Shown here: positions 24,070 through 36,947 of the stretch, one piece after another | Numbering within the stretch: position 1 is the stretch's first letter | Layout: every line of letters starts with the position of its first letter | NCBI RefSeq assembly: GCF_001553785.1 | Contig: NZ_LOJP01000001.1 | Coordinates: forward strand, 4,580,337-4,635,943 | DNA from: Actinoplanes sp. TFC3 | GTDB lineage: Bacteria > Actinomycetota > Actinomycetes > Mycobacteriales > Micromonosporaceae | Length of the DNA stretch: 55,607 nucleotides | Reading direction: 5' to 3' | Notes under the pieces: generated by a model | What the model was told of the DNA's origin: nothing | The model's input: the letters and a program-made list of their open reading frames with translations, nothing else | Database searches by the model: none | Position numbers and translations under genes: made by a program

Positions 24070-26211
24070 CTAAAGGAGTTCGGCGGGATCCACTTGGATG
24101 CGCACCGGCAGCGTCGCCCGTTTCGCGCTGCGCACCCCCGCGGCCTCGTGCAACACCCTGGCCAGCTCCGCCGCCCGCCCGCGCGACACCCGGACCAGCA
24201 TGCGTTCCTGGTCGTCCGCGGCCGGCACCGGCCCGAGAATCTCGGCCTCCTCGGGCAACCGGGCGGCGTCGAGCAACTCGGCCACCGCCTCGGTCCGCCC
24301 GGTCAGGCTGACGAACTTGGTGGCCGGCGGGAACCCCAACTCCCGGCGTTCGGCCAGCTCACGGGCCGCGAACCAGCCCGGATCCCAGCGCAGCAGGGCC
24401 TGCACGGGCGCCAGCGAACCGTCCGCGACGACCACAACCCGGCCGTTGTGCCTGGCCAGCGCGGAGGCGTAGAACCAGCGCCGCATGGTTTCCTCGGCGG
24501 CGCGCAGATCAGCGCGGGTCAGCAGTGCCCAGGTGTCCAGGAGCAGCACGGCTCCGTACCCGCCCTCGGCCACCGGTTCGGCCCCCGGAGTGGCAACCAC
24601 CAGCGCCGCCTCTCCGGCCACCGTATCGAGGATCTCGTCGCGCCCCGAGGTTCGTACCGGAACTCCCGGAAACGCCCGGCCCAGCTCCTCAGCCGTACGC
24701 CGGGCACCCGTGATGGAAGCTCGTAACCGCCGCCCGCCACAGGCCGGGCACGCGTACGCCGCAGCCGCCCGGCCACACCAGTGACAGGTCGGAACGTCGC
24801 GCGCGCCGGCCAGGCCAAGGGGTCCGGAACAGTGCGGGCATCGGGCAGGCGTGCGGCATTCGGCACAGGCAACGTTGGGGAGATAACCCCGCCGCGGAAC
24901 TTGCACGAGCACCGGAGCGCCGGCCTGCAACGCCTGCCGAGCCGCCTGCCACGCCAAACTCGGCAACCGTGCGGTGGCAGCCCCCGGATCCCGCGCCAAC
25001 TGCGGATCATCGCCGGTAGGGGCGATCGCCGGACACCGAGCCCGAATCATGTCCCGAGCCGCCACAATCTCCTTGGCCCAGCCCGTTTCAACAAGCAACT
25101 GCGCTTCCCCGGTACGAGCAAAGCCCGCCACCAACGCCGCGCACCCGGCAGCCTGGGCCCGGGTGAGCAGCACCTCCCGCGCATGCGGATAGGGGGCACG
25201 CGGCTCGGCATGCAGGTCATCCCCGTCATCCCAGATAACCACAAGCCCCACGTCAGCGGCCGGAGCAAACATGGCCGCCCGAGTCCCCGCGACAACCTTG
25301 ATGTGGTGCCGGCTGGCCGCAAGAAAGCGCCGGTACCGCTCGGAGGGGCCGGCCGCGGCGTGCAGTGCCACATGCTGCCCGTCGCCGAGCGCCTTACCCA
25401 GCGCGCGATCGAGGCGCTCGAGGTCGCGAGCATCGGGGACGACGATGACAACGCCACGGCCGCCTCTCGCGGTGGCGGCGGCTGCTTCGGCGATGCGGGC
25501 GGCCCAGTCCTCGCCGGGAAGGGCGGACCAGACGGCTCGGGGGTCGCGGCCTTGCTCCAGCGCGTGCAGGAAGGCTGGACCGGCGGGGTAGTCGGCCCCG
25601 CCGCCGCTCTCGCCGGCGAGGTGGTTCGACGGGCCGGCGTTTCCGGCGCCCGCCTCGGCTCCCTCGGACTCGGCTCCCGCGGCGCCCGCTCCTGGGGCAC
25701 CGCCCGCCGGGCTCTTCTGCGCCTCGACCCGGGCATGCCGCGGGGGCACCGCAAGACGGAGCACATCGGACAAATTGCCCGCGTACCGGTCCGCCACCGC
25801 TCGGGACAGGCGGGCGATTTCCGGATCCAGTACTCGTTCCGGCGACACCACTTTGTCCAGGTATGCCACCTTCGCGTGGGCGCTGGACTCGACGCGTTCG
25901 AGCAGGAACCCGTTTACCATCTGCCCGGCGAAGCGAACCTTCACCCGCACCCCGGGCTGCGCCGCGGCATCGTCGCCGGCGGCCACCAGGTAGTCGAACG
26001 GGCGGTCGAGGTGCGGCAGCGGCACGTCGACCGACACCTTCGCCACCGGCAAGGCAGGCGCGGGTGATCGGTCCACCCCCTTATTCTTGCCCCGGGGTGC
26101 GACATTCCCGGCCGCCTTGACAGAACCCGTTGCAGGTTCGGGCGCGGCTGCAGGGGCGGGGAACAGAGCGGGTGCCCCGGCCGACGCCGAGGCACCCGTG
26201 TGCTGCGCCAC
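24070..26211 (-). CDS. priA: Probable primosomal protein N' (PriA), helicase-inactive type
   Basis: The 713-residue protein has an Ala/Pro-rich tail (1-50), the 3' DNA-binding domain (VDVPLPHLDRPFDYLV; GVRVKVRFAGQMVNGFLL) and the zinc cluster with cysteine pairs in CAECRTPARCPHC and CHWCG...CPACGG. A Walker A motif and DEAH box are missing: VIVVPDARDLERLDRAL and VVIWDDGDDLHAEP stand in those regions. In actinobacteria PriA is known to lack helicase motifs and may act as a loading platform for replication restart. The GTG at 26211, 3 bases after metK, is used; an internal GTG near residue 46 is possible. Confidence 0.9.
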   Translation of the reverse strand: MAQHTGASASAGAPALFPAPAAAPEPATGSVKAAGNVAPRGKNKGVDRSPAPALPVAKVSVDVPLPHLDRPFDYLVAAGDDAAAQPGVRVKVRFAGQMVNGFLLERVESSAHAKVAYLDKVVSPERVLDPEIARLSRAVADRYAGNLSDVLRLAVPPRHARVEAQKSPAGGAPGAGAAGAESEGAEAGAGNAGPSNHLAGESGGGADYPAGPAFLHALEQGRDPRAVWSALPGEDWAARIAEAAAATARGGRGVVIVVPDARDLERLDRALGKALGDGQHVALHAAAGPSERYRRFLAASRHHIKVVAGTRAAMFAPAADVGLVVIWDDGDDLHAEPRAPYPHAREVLLTRAQAAGCAALVAGFARTGEAQLLVETGWAKEIVAARDMIRARCPAIAPTGDDPQLARDPGAATARLPSLAWQAARQALQAGAPVLVQVPRRGYLPNVACAECRTPARCPHCSGPLGLAGARDVPTCHWCGRAAAAYACPACGGRRLRASITGARRTAEELGRAFPGVPVRTSGRDEILDTVAGEAALVVATPGAEPVAEGGYGAVLLLDTWALLTRADLRAAEETMRRWFYASALARHNGRVVVVADGSLAPVQALLRWDPGWFAARELAERRELGFPPATKFVSLTGRTEAVAELLDAARLPEEAEILGPVPAADDQERMLVRVSRGRAAELARVLHEAAGVRSAKRATLPVRIQVDPAELL

Positions 26212-26214
26212 TTG

Positions 26215-27405
26215 TCAGGCGGCGGCGTTCTTCAGGTCCTGGGCACGGTCCGTGTTCTCCCAGAGCAGCTCGGGCAGCTCGCGGCCGAAGTGGCCGTAGG
26301 CGGCGGTCTGCTGGTAGATCGGGCGCATCAGGTCGAGGTCGCGGATGATGGCGGCCGGGCGCAGGTCGAAGACCTCGTTGATGGCCTTCTCGATGCGCTC
26401 CACCGGCACGTTCTCGGTGCCGAAGGTCTCCACGAACAGGCTGACCGGGTGGGCCTTGCCGATCGCGTAGGCGACCTGGGTCTCGCAGCGCTCGGCGAGA
26501 CCGGCGGCGACCACGTTCTTGGCCACCCAGCGCATCGCGTACGCGGCCGAGCGGTCCACCTTCGACGGGTCCTTGCCGGAGAACGCGCCGCCACCGTGGC
26601 GCGCGTATCCACCGTACGTGTCAACGATGATCTTGCGCCCGGTCAGGCCGGCGTCGCCCATGGGCCCGCCGATCTCGAAGCGGCCGGTCGGGTTGACCAG
26701 CAGGCGGTAGTCCTCGGTGTCGAGGTCGAGACCCTCGAGCTCGGGCGCGATGACGTGCTCGCGGACGTCCGGGGTGAGCAGCGAATCGAGCGAGATGTCG
26801 GCGGCGTGCTGCGAGGACACCACGACGGTGTTGAGGCGAACCGGGCGCAGGCCGTCGTACTCGATGGTGACCTGGGTCTTGCCGTCCGGGCGCAGGTAGG
26901 GGATCGTGCCGTCCTTGCGCGCGGCCGACAGACGGCGGGCGAGGCGGTGCGCGAGCGCGATCGGCAGCGGCATCAGCTCGGGGGTCTCCGAGCAGGCGAA
27001 GCCGAACATCATGCCCTGGTCGCCGGCGCCCTGGGCGTCGAGGACGTGGTCGGAGGCACCCTCGCGCAGCTCAACGGCGCTGTCGACGCCCTGGGCGATG
27101 TCCGGCGACTGCGAGCCGATGGACACGCTGACGCCGCAGGAGGCGCCATCGAAGCCCTTCTTCGACGAGTCGTAGCCGATCCCGAGGATGGTTTCGCGCA
27201 CGATGCTCGGGATGTCCGCGTACGCCTGCGTGGTCACCTCGCCGGCGACGTGCACCTGCCCGGTGGTGATCAAGGTCTCCACCGCAACGCGGCTGCGCGG
27301 GTCCTGCGTGAGCAGGGCGTCGAGAATACCGTCGCTGATCTGGTCAGCGATCTTGTCCGGGTGGCCTTCCGTGACCGACTCGGAAGTGAACAGGCGGCGT
27401 GCCAC
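26215..27405 (-). CDS. metK: S-adenosylmethionine synthetase
   Basis: The 396-residue enzyme makes SAM from methionine and ATP. It has LFTSESVTEGHPDKIADQIS at the N-terminus, GAGDQGMMFGFACSE in the middle and GRKIIVDTYGGYARHGGGAF as the P-loop-like segment. I chose the GTG at 27405 because GAGGAG is correctly spaced upstream and the family N-terminus follows. It lies 55 bases after coaBC, too close for a SAM riboswitch, and none is visible. Confidence 0.97.
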   Translation of the reverse strand: MARRLFTSESVTEGHPDKIADQISDGILDALLTQDPRSRVAVETLITTGQVHVAGEVTTQAYADIPSIVRETILGIGYDSSKKGFDGASCGVSVSIGSQSPDIAQGVDSAVELREGASDHVLDAQGAGDQGMMFGFACSETPELMPLPIALAHRLARRLSAARKDGTIPYLRPDGKTQVTIEYDGLRPVRLNTVVVSSQHAADISLDSLLTPDVREHVIAPELEGLDLDTEDYRLLVNPTGRFEIGGPMGDAGLTGRKIIVDTYGGYARHGGGAFSGKDPSKVDRSAAYAMRWVAKNVVAAGLAERCETQVAYAIGKAHPVSLFVETFGTENVPVERIEKAINEVFDLRPAAIIRDLDLMRPIYQQTAAYGHFGRELPELLWENTDRAQDLKNAAA

Positions 27406-27460
27406 GGTGCTCCTCAGGATTCGTCGAAGGTTCGTTGCGCGGCAGTGTAGTGCCCGCCGC

Positions 27461-28699
27461 TCAAGGCTTGGTGGTGTGGTGTCCGGCTGTCCCATCGTCG
27501 CCGGCCTGCTCGCTCAGCCGCGAAGCGACCTCGTCCCATATCGCATCCGCCACATCGTCTTTGGGGAGGATACCGAGCTGCACGGTGCTGCCGTCGGCGC
27601 CCAGGATGGTGACGGTGTTGTCGTCGGCGCCGAAGACCAAGTCGGTGCCCACCTCGTTAACGACGATCAGGTCCGCACGTTTGCGTACGAGCTTGCCGCG
27701 CGCGTTCTCCAGCGCGTCATGAGTCTCGGCAGCGAAGGCCACGAGCACCTGACCAGGACGTTTACTCGCGCCTATCTCGGCCGCTATGTCGGGATTGGTC
27801 ACCAGTTCGAGAACCGGAGCAGCCCCGTCATCCTGCTTCTTGATCTTCTTCTCGGCGACCACAGCCGGACGGAAGTCAGCCGGGGCAGCCGCCATGACAA
27901 CAACGTCAGCGCCGCCGGCCGCCTCCACAGTGGCCTTCCGTAATTCTTCAGTTGTGCCAACTTCAACGAGATCAATTCCCGCAGGTACGGCCAAAGTGAC
28001 GTTCGCCGCAATAACCGTGACCCGGGCGCCCCTGGCCACGGCTGCACGAGCGAGGGCGTACCCCTGCTTGCCAGAAGATCTGTTGCCCAGAAACCGGACC
28101 GGATCCACCGGCTCGCGCGTCCCACCTGCGGTAACAACAACCCGCCGCCCCGCCAGATCGCTCCTGCCGGCGCCCCGCAGCACCCGCATCGCGGTCGCAA
28201 AAATGGCCGACGGGTCGGGTAGCCGCCCCTTGCCGGTGTCCGCCCCGGTGAGCCGCCCCACGGCCGGCTCGATGACGATGGCCCCGCGCGCCCGCAACGT
28301 AGCCACGTTCGCCTGAGTAGCGGCGTTCTCCCACATCTCGGTGTGCATCGCCGGCGCGTACACAATCGGACAGGTAGCCGTCAGCAACGTATTGGTCAGC
28401 AGGTCATCGGCCAGCCCGTGCGCGGCCCTGGCCAGCAGGTCCGCCGTGGCCGGGGCGACAACGACAAGCTCGGCGCTGCGACCGATCCGCACGTGCGGCA
28501 CCTCGTGCACGTCGTCCCAGACCTCGGTGATCACCGGCTTACCGCTCAGCGCCGCCCAGGTCGGAGCCCCCACGAACTGCAGGGCGGAAGCGGTGGGCAC
28601 CACCCGGACCGAATGCCCCGATTCGGTGAACTGCCGCAGCAGCTCGCAAGCCTTGTAAGCGGCAATGCCACCACAAACGCCGAGCACGATCTCAGCCAT
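27461..28699 (-). CDS. coaBC: Bifunctional phosphopantothenoylcysteine decarboxylase / synthetase
   Basis: The 412-residue fusion performs two steps of coenzyme A synthesis. The N-terminal CoaC half is a flavodoxin-like FMN decarboxylase (VLGVCGGIAAYKACELLRQF; APAMHTEMWENAATQ). The C-terminal CoaB half (about 190-412) ligates cysteine to phosphopantothenate with CTP (VTAGGTREPVDPVRFLGN; SSGKQGYALARAA). The ATG at 28699 has AAGG 5 bases upstream. Confidence 0.95.
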   Translation of the reverse strand: MAEIVLGVCGGIAAYKACELLRQFTESGHSVRVVPTASALQFVGAPTWAALSGKPVITEVWDDVHEVPHVRIGRSAELVVVAPATADLLARAAHGLADDLLTNTLLTATCPIVYAPAMHTEMWENAATQANVATLRARGAIVIEPAVGRLTGADTGKGRLPDPSAIFATAMRVLRGAGRSDLAGRRVVVTAGGTREPVDPVRFLGNRSSGKQGYALARAAVARGARVTVIAANVTLAVPAGIDLVEVGTTEELRKATVEAAGGADVVVMAAAPADFRPAVVAEKKIKKQDDGAAPVLELVTNPDIAAEIGASKRPGQVLVAFAAETHDALENARGKLVRKRADLIVVNEVGTDLVFGADDNTVTILGADGSTVQLGILPKDDVADAIWDEVASRLSEQAGDDGTAGHHTTKP

Positions 28700-28859
28700 G
28701 ACCACCTTCGCAAACTGGACTCAGTCGGGTTCCGCCTCAGGGCGCAGCCCCTCCACGATGCCTCAGCACGCTGGGCTTGCGGCGGGCGGGACCGTTTCGG
28801 GCGCCTCCCCCACCCCGTCGTACGTCAGGATGCTGCGGCCGGCGCGTCTGCGGGAAAGC

Positions 28860-28889
28860 AAAAACCCGCGCCGGTGAGCGGCGCGGGTT
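28860..28889 (-). terminator. Intrinsic terminator after rpoZ
   Basis: AACCCGCGCC and GGCGCGGGTT pair perfectly over 10 bases around a 7-base loop. On the minus strand TTTTTGCTTT follows. It is the clearest U-tailed terminator in the window and ends the gmk-rpoZ unit. Confidence 0.9.
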
Positions 28890-28907
28890 CAGCGGATCAT
28901 GCGGAGA

Positions 28908-29171
28908 TCAGGGGTTGTCGGTCGCCTCGGCGGTGAGCAGCCCGGCGTTGATCTCGCGCATGGCGATCGAGAGCGGCTTCTCCTGCGGTGTGGTCTCCAC
29001 GAGGGGACCGACGTACTCGAGGAGGCCCTCACCGAGCTGGCTGTAGTAGGCGTTGACCTGGCGGGCGCGCTTGGCCGCGAAGATCACCAGCGAGTACTTC
29101 GACGAGGTCTTGTCGAGCAGCTCGTCGATCGGCGGGTTGGTGATGCCTTCGGGGTTGGCGATGGTTCCCAC
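28908..29171 (-). CDS. rpoZ: RNA polymerase omega subunit
   Basis: The 87-residue protein has the omega core IDELLDKTSSKYSLVIFAAK and RARQVNAYYSQLGEGLLEYV, with KPLSIAMREINAGLL near the end. It helps fold and dock beta-prime. GTG start at 29171 with AGGA upstream. It lies 17 bases after gmk and before a strong terminator. The gmk-rpoZ pairing is conserved and links purine metabolism with transcription. Confidence 0.96.
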   Translation of the reverse strand: MGTIANPEGITNPPIDELLDKTSSKYSLVIFAAKRARQVNAYYSQLGEGLLEYVGPLVETTPQEKPLSIAMREINAGLLTAEATDNP

Positions 29172-29188
29172 GAAAAGACGTCCTAACG

Positions 29189-29785
29189 TTAAAGCTGTTC
29201 GGGAGTCAGGAAAGACGAACCGAGCAATCCTACCAGCTCATCAGCGGCCCGCTCGACGAAGTCGTTGACGACCGTACGGTCGAACTCCTTCTCGGCGGCC
29301 AGCTCCTCGTCCGCGTGGGCGAGGCGGCGGCGGATTGTCTCTTCGTCGTCGGTGCCCCGGCCGACCAGGCGGCGGCGCAGTTCCTCGACGCTGGGCGGGG
29401 CCAGGAATACAAGCTGGGCGTCCGGCATCGAGCCGCGCACCTGGCGCGCGCCCTGCAGGTCGATCTTCAGCAGCACCGGGCGGCCCTGGGCGAGCCATCC
29501 CTCGACCTGGGCGCGGGGCGTGCCGTAGAGGTTGCCCGCGAACTCCGCCCATTCGAGTAGCTGATCGCCGTTCACGAGGCGCTGGAACTCCGAACGGGTG
29601 ACGAAGTGGTAGTGCTCGCCGTCCGTCTCGTAATCGCGCTTCTTGCGGGTTGTCACCGACACCGACAGCTTGATCCATGGCGAGCGCGCCCGGATCAGCT
29701 CGATCACGCTGTCCTTGCCCACCCCCGAGGGGCCGGAAAGGACGGTGAGTCGGGCCGCCGGGCGCGCGTCGTCATCCATGCTCAC
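29189..29785 (-). CDS. gmk: Guanylate kinase
   Basis: The 198-residue kinase phosphorylates GMP to GDP. The P-loop reads GPSGVGKDS, and GMP binding is in SVSVTTRKKRDYETDGEHYH and LLEWAEFAGNLYGTP, followed by the lid. The GTG at 29785 is used; ATG 29779 is also possible. It follows mihF by 26 bases, an order conserved in actinobacteria. Confidence 0.96.
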   Translation of the reverse strand: MSMDDDARPAARLTVLSGPSGVGKDSVIELIRARSPWIKLSVSVTTRKKRDYETDGEHYHFVTRSEFQRLVNGDQLLEWAEFAGNLYGTPRAQVEGWLAQGRPVLLKIDLQGARQVRGSMPDAQLVFLAPPSVEELRRRLVGRGTDDEETIRRRLAHADEELAAEKEFDRTVVNDFVERAADELVGLLGSSFLTPEQL

Positions 29786-29811
29786 GGCTCATTCCTACAC
29801 GAGCCGCAGAG

Positions 29812-30129
29812 TCAGTTCGCAGCGAACTCCCCCAGGAGGGCCTTACGCTGCTGCTCGCCGAGGCCACGGAGGCGACGGCTGTCGGCGATCTTGAGCTTCT
29901 CCATGATCTGGGTGGCCCGGATCTTGCCGATGCCCGGCAGCGCCTGGAGCACGGCCGAGACCTTCAACTTTCCGACGACGTCGTCGCCCTCTGCCCGGTC
30001 GAGCACGGCGGCGAGGGTGGTCTTGCCGGACTTGAGCTGTTCCTTCAGCTCGGCCCGGGCCTTGCGAATCTCCGCAGCCTTTTCCAGCGCGGCTTTACGC
30101 TGCTCGGGGCTCAGTGACGGGAGCGGCAC
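29812..30129 (-). CDS. mihF: Actinobacterial integration host factor
   Basis: The 105-residue basic protein is the mIHF/sIHF type, unrelated to HU-like IHF. A long N-terminal helix (SPEQRKAALEKAAEIRKARA) is followed by a helix-two-turn-helix fold (VSAVLQALPGIGKIRATQIM). It binds DNA without strict sequence preference, bends it, and in Streptomyces and mycobacteria affects nucleoid shape and development. GAGGAG lies about 6 bases before the GTG at 30129. Confidence 0.96.
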   Translation of the reverse strand: MPLPSLSPEQRKAALEKAAEIRKARAELKEQLKSGKTTLAAVLDRAEGDDVVGKLKVSAVLQALPGIGKIRATQIMEKLKIADSRRLRGLGEQQRKALLGEFAAN

Positions 30130-30197
30130 CAGTTCTCCTCAGGTCCCTATCGCGCCTGTAGTTCAATACCGGCGCATCTGTGAAACGTGGTGTGCCA

Positions 30198-30223
30198 GGG
30201 AACCAAAGGGGCATGTGGTTCCC
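30198..30223. terminator. Hairpin between pyrF and mihF
   Basis: GGGAACCA (30198-30205) and TGGTTCCC (30216-30223) pair perfectly around a 10-base loop. No U-run follows on either strand, so it may be a weak terminator for pyrF or an mRNA-stabilising structure before mihF. Confidence 0.4.
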
Positions 30224-30313
30224 GGCGCGGGGAAAACTAGCGGTCAATGGCGCTTTCGGCAACGTGGGGGTACCCCTGATCGCGGTGCGGCCGGGCCTGG
30301 TAGGCAGGCGGTT

Positions 30314-31144
30314 TCACCCGATCACGGCCCGGCAAGCGTCCGTCGCGCGGTCCGCTGCGGCCCGCAATGCGGCCGGGTCGGGGCCTGCGGCGAGAACCTC
30401 CCGTGAGTACGAAGGGAGCACGTTCCGCAGGCTTTCGCCGAAGATCGCGCGCAGCCCGGCGGGGTCGCCACCCTGCGCGCCGAGGCCCGGAGCGAGCAGC
30501 GGTCCGTTGACCTTGGAGAGGTCGTGGCCGGTCTCCCCGATGGTCGCGCCGACCACCAGTCCGAAACTTCCAAGACCTTCCACACCCGCGTTGAGCTGGG
30601 AAATCTCGTCGATGACGGTCTGCGCGACGGTTCGCCCGCCGGCCGTGACGGCGTGCTGGACCTCCGATCCTTCCGGATTTGACGTCAGCGCCAGAACGAA
30701 GACGCCGGCCCCGTTCGCCGCCGCGAGATCGAAGGCGGGCCGCAAAGAGCCCACTCCGAGATAGGGACTCACCGTAATCGCGTCAACACTCAAAGCACTG
30801 TCCGAATCCAGGTACGCCCGCGCGTAAGCGGCCATCGTCGAGCCGATGTCACCGCGCTTCACGTCGAGAAGTACCTGCACACCGGCATCGCGTGACTGTC
30901 GGATAATTGACTCAAGGATGACGATGCCACGTGACCCAAATCTCTCAAAGAACGCCGACTGCGGCTTGAAGACGGCGACCCGATCGGCCAGTGCTTCGAC
31001 AACCGTAAAGGCGAAACGCTCCAGGCCGGCGACGTCGTCACCGAGCCCCCAGCGCTCCAGCAAACCGGGGTGCGGATCGATGCCCACACACAGCGGCCCC
31101 CTGGCCGCCGTGGCAGCACGCAGCCGATCGCCGAAGGTCTCCAT
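30314..31144 (-). CDS. pyrF: Orotidine 5'-phosphate decarboxylase (type 2)
   Basis: The 276-residue TIM barrel decarboxylates OMP to UMP, the last step of the pathway. The mycobacterial-type (type 2) catalytic block reads VLLDVKRGDIGSTMAAYA, with GIDPHPGLLERWG near the start and VGATIGETGHDL late. The ATG at 31144 has AAAGGAA about 9 bases upstream; longer in-frame starts have no conserved N-terminus. It is separated from pyrD by 363 bases while the other pyr genes overlap. Confidence 0.96.
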   Translation of the reverse strand: METFGDRLRAATAARGPLCVGIDPHPGLLERWGLGDDVAGLERFAFTVVEALADRVAVFKPQSAFFERFGSRGIVILESIIRQSRDAGVQVLLDVKRGDIGSTMAAYARAYLDSDSALSVDAITVSPYLGVGSLRPAFDLAAANGAGVFVLALTSNPEGSEVQHAVTAGGRTVAQTVIDEISQLNAGVEGLGSFGLVVGATIGETGHDLSKVNGPLLAPGLGAQGGDPAGLRAIFGESLRNVLPSYSREVLAAGPDPAALRAAADRATDACRAVIG

Positions 31145-31507
31145 ATCGACAAGTTCCTTTGCTGTCAGGTGGCGGACACCGCAGCGCCGCCGCAACTGGT
31201 AATGCAGATGACCTTGAGTGGTTACGCCCGGCACGGTCCCCGATCCGCCGCCGAACAACGCGGCGAACGGGTATTTCGTGAGGCTCCGCCCGGACGGCGG
31301 CCCGGTGCCCCGCTGCACCGCGGCCAGCCGGTGTCCTCGCCGCACCCGCGATCTTGGCGGCCCAAGGTCCGTCAGTCCGAGACCAGGAGGCCCTGGTCAT
31401 GGCCCGCACCGCCACCAGAGCCACGAACGGCGCCCATGGGAGCCGTCCCACAGGCGCCGTCGCGTCGCCAGTCCCCCGGTCGAGCGTCACCCGCCCGACC
31501 GCCCTGC
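31145..31507 (-). other. 363-base gap between pyrD and pyrF with no confident gene
   Basis: A frame opens with ATGA overlapping the pyrD stop (ATG at 31511) and runs 157 codons, ending inside pyrF in another frame. Its first 55 or so codons keep about 80% G or C at third positions, then the bias fades. The product (MSRAVGRVTLDRGTG...) matches nothing I know. No terminator hairpin or clear promoter is seen. Confidence 0.35.
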
Positions 31508-32526
31508 TCATCTCGCGGCCGTAGCCTTGCCCGAGGCTCGTACGGCCGCCTTCACCAGGGCCGGGCCCCGGTAGATGAAGCCGGTGTAGAGCTGGACCAG
31601 CGCCGCTCCCGCGTCGAACATGCGGGCTGCGTCGTCGGCTTCGAGGATGCCGCCCACGCCGATGATGGGGAGTTTGCCGCCGGTCTCCTGGTGGACGAAG
31701 TGGACCACCTTGCGGGCTCGTTCGGTCAGGGGGCGGCCCGACAAGCCGCCCGTTTCCGTCCCGCGGGGCTGGTCCGGTGCGGCCAGGCCATCGCGGGACA
31801 GGGTGGTGTTGGTGGCGATGATCCCGGCGGCGCCGTACGCGAGGCAGACTTCCAGCAGCTCCGCGATCGCCGGGCCGCTGAGGTCGGGGGCGATCTTGAC
31901 CAGCACCGGGGTCTTGCCGACCAGCGCGCCGAGCAGGGCCGCGATCGCCGACTTGTCCTGCAGGGTTCGCAGGCCCGGGGTGTTGGGTGAGGACACGTTG
32001 ACCGCGATGTAGTCCGCGTACGGGTGCAGCAGCTCGTACGAGGTCAGGTAATCCTGCACGGCATCTTCCAGCGGCGTCACCTTGGACTTGCCCAGCGACA
32101 CGCCCAGGGGGATGCCGAGCGGGCCGAGGTCGCGCAGGCGGGCGGCCAGCGCGGCGGCACCCTGGTTGTTGAAGCCCATCCGGTTGATCACGGCTTCGCT
32201 GTCGCGCAGGCGGAACAGGCGGGGGCGGTCGTTACCCGGCTGGGGCTGGGCGGTGACCGTGCCCACCTCGACGAAGCCGAACCCGAGGGCCGGCCAGGAA
32301 CGCAGCGCGACGCCGTTCTTGTCCATCCCGGCGGCCAGGCCGACCGGGTTGGGGAAGCGTACGCCGAAGACCTCGGTCGGCTTGCTGACCGCGTATTGGC
32401 GGCTCAGCAAGCGCAGCGCGGCCGGGGGCAGGCCCGCGAGACGGTTGAGCGTGAACTCGTGGGCCTGCTCGGCGTCGCCGCCGCCCACCCGGAAAAGCAC
32501 CGGGCGGACGGCGGTTTCGAAGAACG

Positions 32527-32530
<4 letters not shown>
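31508..32530 (-). CDS. pyrD: Dihydroorotate dehydrogenase, quinone-dependent (class 2)
   Basis: The 340-residue flavoprotein oxidises dihydroorotate to orotate and passes electrons to the quinone pool. The N-terminal helical segment (FFETAVRPVLFRVGGGDAE) binds the membrane. FMN and substrate motifs are PVGLAAGMDKNG, NRMGFNNQGA and NVSSPNTPGLRTLQ, the last with the class 2 catalytic serine. No pyrK is present, in line with class 2. The GTG at 32530 overlaps the carB stop (GTGA). Confidence 0.96.
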
Positions 32531-35834
<3,304 letters not shown>

Positions 35835-35835
<1 letters not shown>

Positions 35836-36947
35836 CAGCGGGCCTCGACCTTCTCGACGAGTTCCACGAACCGGTCGAACAGGTAATCCGCATCGTGCGG
35901 GCCGGCTGCCGCCTCGGGGTGGTACTGGACGGTGAACGCGGGCACTTCGAGCGCCCGCAGGCCTTCGACCACGTTGTCGTTGAGGCACACGTGGGAGACC
36001 TCGACACCGCCGAAGCCGGTGTCGATCACGGTGTTCAGCGGCGCGTCGACCGCGAAGCCGTGGTTGTGGCTGGTCACCTCGACCTTGCCGGTGGTCTTGT
36101 CGAACACCGGCTGGTTGATGCCACGGTGGCCGTACCCCAGCTTGTAGGTGCCGAAGCCGAGCGCGCGGCCCAGGATCTGGCTGCCGAAGCAGATGCCGAA
36201 CAGCGGCACCTTGCGCGTCATGACCTCGCGGGCCAGCGCGACCGGACCGTCCGCGGTGGCCGGGTCGCCGGGGCCGGGCGAGAGGAAGACGGCGTCCGGG
36301 CTGACCGCCAGCAACTCCTCGATCGAAGCCGTGGCCGGGAAGATATGCGTGGTGACACCGCGTTCGGCGAGGCGCCGCGACACGTTGCGCTTGATGCCGA
36401 GGTCGAGCGCGGCGACCGTGTACCGGTGCTCACCCTCGGCTTCGACGGTGTAGCGCGAGGCAGTGGACACCTCGGCGGACAGGTCGGCACCGGACATCTG
36501 CGGCTGCTGCAGCACGCGCGCCTGCAGCGAGGCCGGGTCGAGGTCGACGGTGGAGATGCCGACCCGCATGGCCCCGCGCGAGCGCAGGTGCCGGGTCAGG
36601 GCGCGGGTGTCGATGCCACTGATCCCGACCACGGCCTCGGCGGCCAGGCGCTCGCCCAGGTCACCGGTGGAGCGCCAGTTCGACGGGCGCCGGGCCGGGT
36701 CCCGCACGACGTAGCCGGCCACCCAGATCTTGCCGGACTCGTCGTCCTCGTCGTTGACCCCGGTGTTGCCGATCTGCGGCGCGGTCTGCACGACGACCTG
36801 CCGGTGGAACGACGGGTCGGTCAGCGTCTCCTGGTAGCCGGTCATGCCGGTGGTGAACACTGCCTCGCCGAAGGTCTCCCCCTCGGCGCCGTAGGACACG
36901 CCGGTGAATGCGCGCCCGTCTTCGAGTACGAGAATTGCTGGTTTCAC
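35835..36947 (-). CDS. carA: Carbamoyl-phosphate synthase small chain
   Basis: The 370-residue glutaminase subunit has the CarA-specific N-terminal domain (ILVLEDGRAFTGVSYGAEGE) and a class I amidotransferase domain. The nucleophile Cys lies in GICFGSQILGRALG, FLSPGPGDP comes earlier, and the triad His is in VQYHPEA. It supplies ammonia to CarB through a tunnel. GTG start at 36947 overlaps the pyrC stop (GTGA). Confidence 0.97.

Noticed and set aside
27406..27460. A SAM riboswitch before metK
   Set aside because: Only 55 bases separate metK from coaBC and no SAM-I, SAM-II or SAM-IV core is visible.
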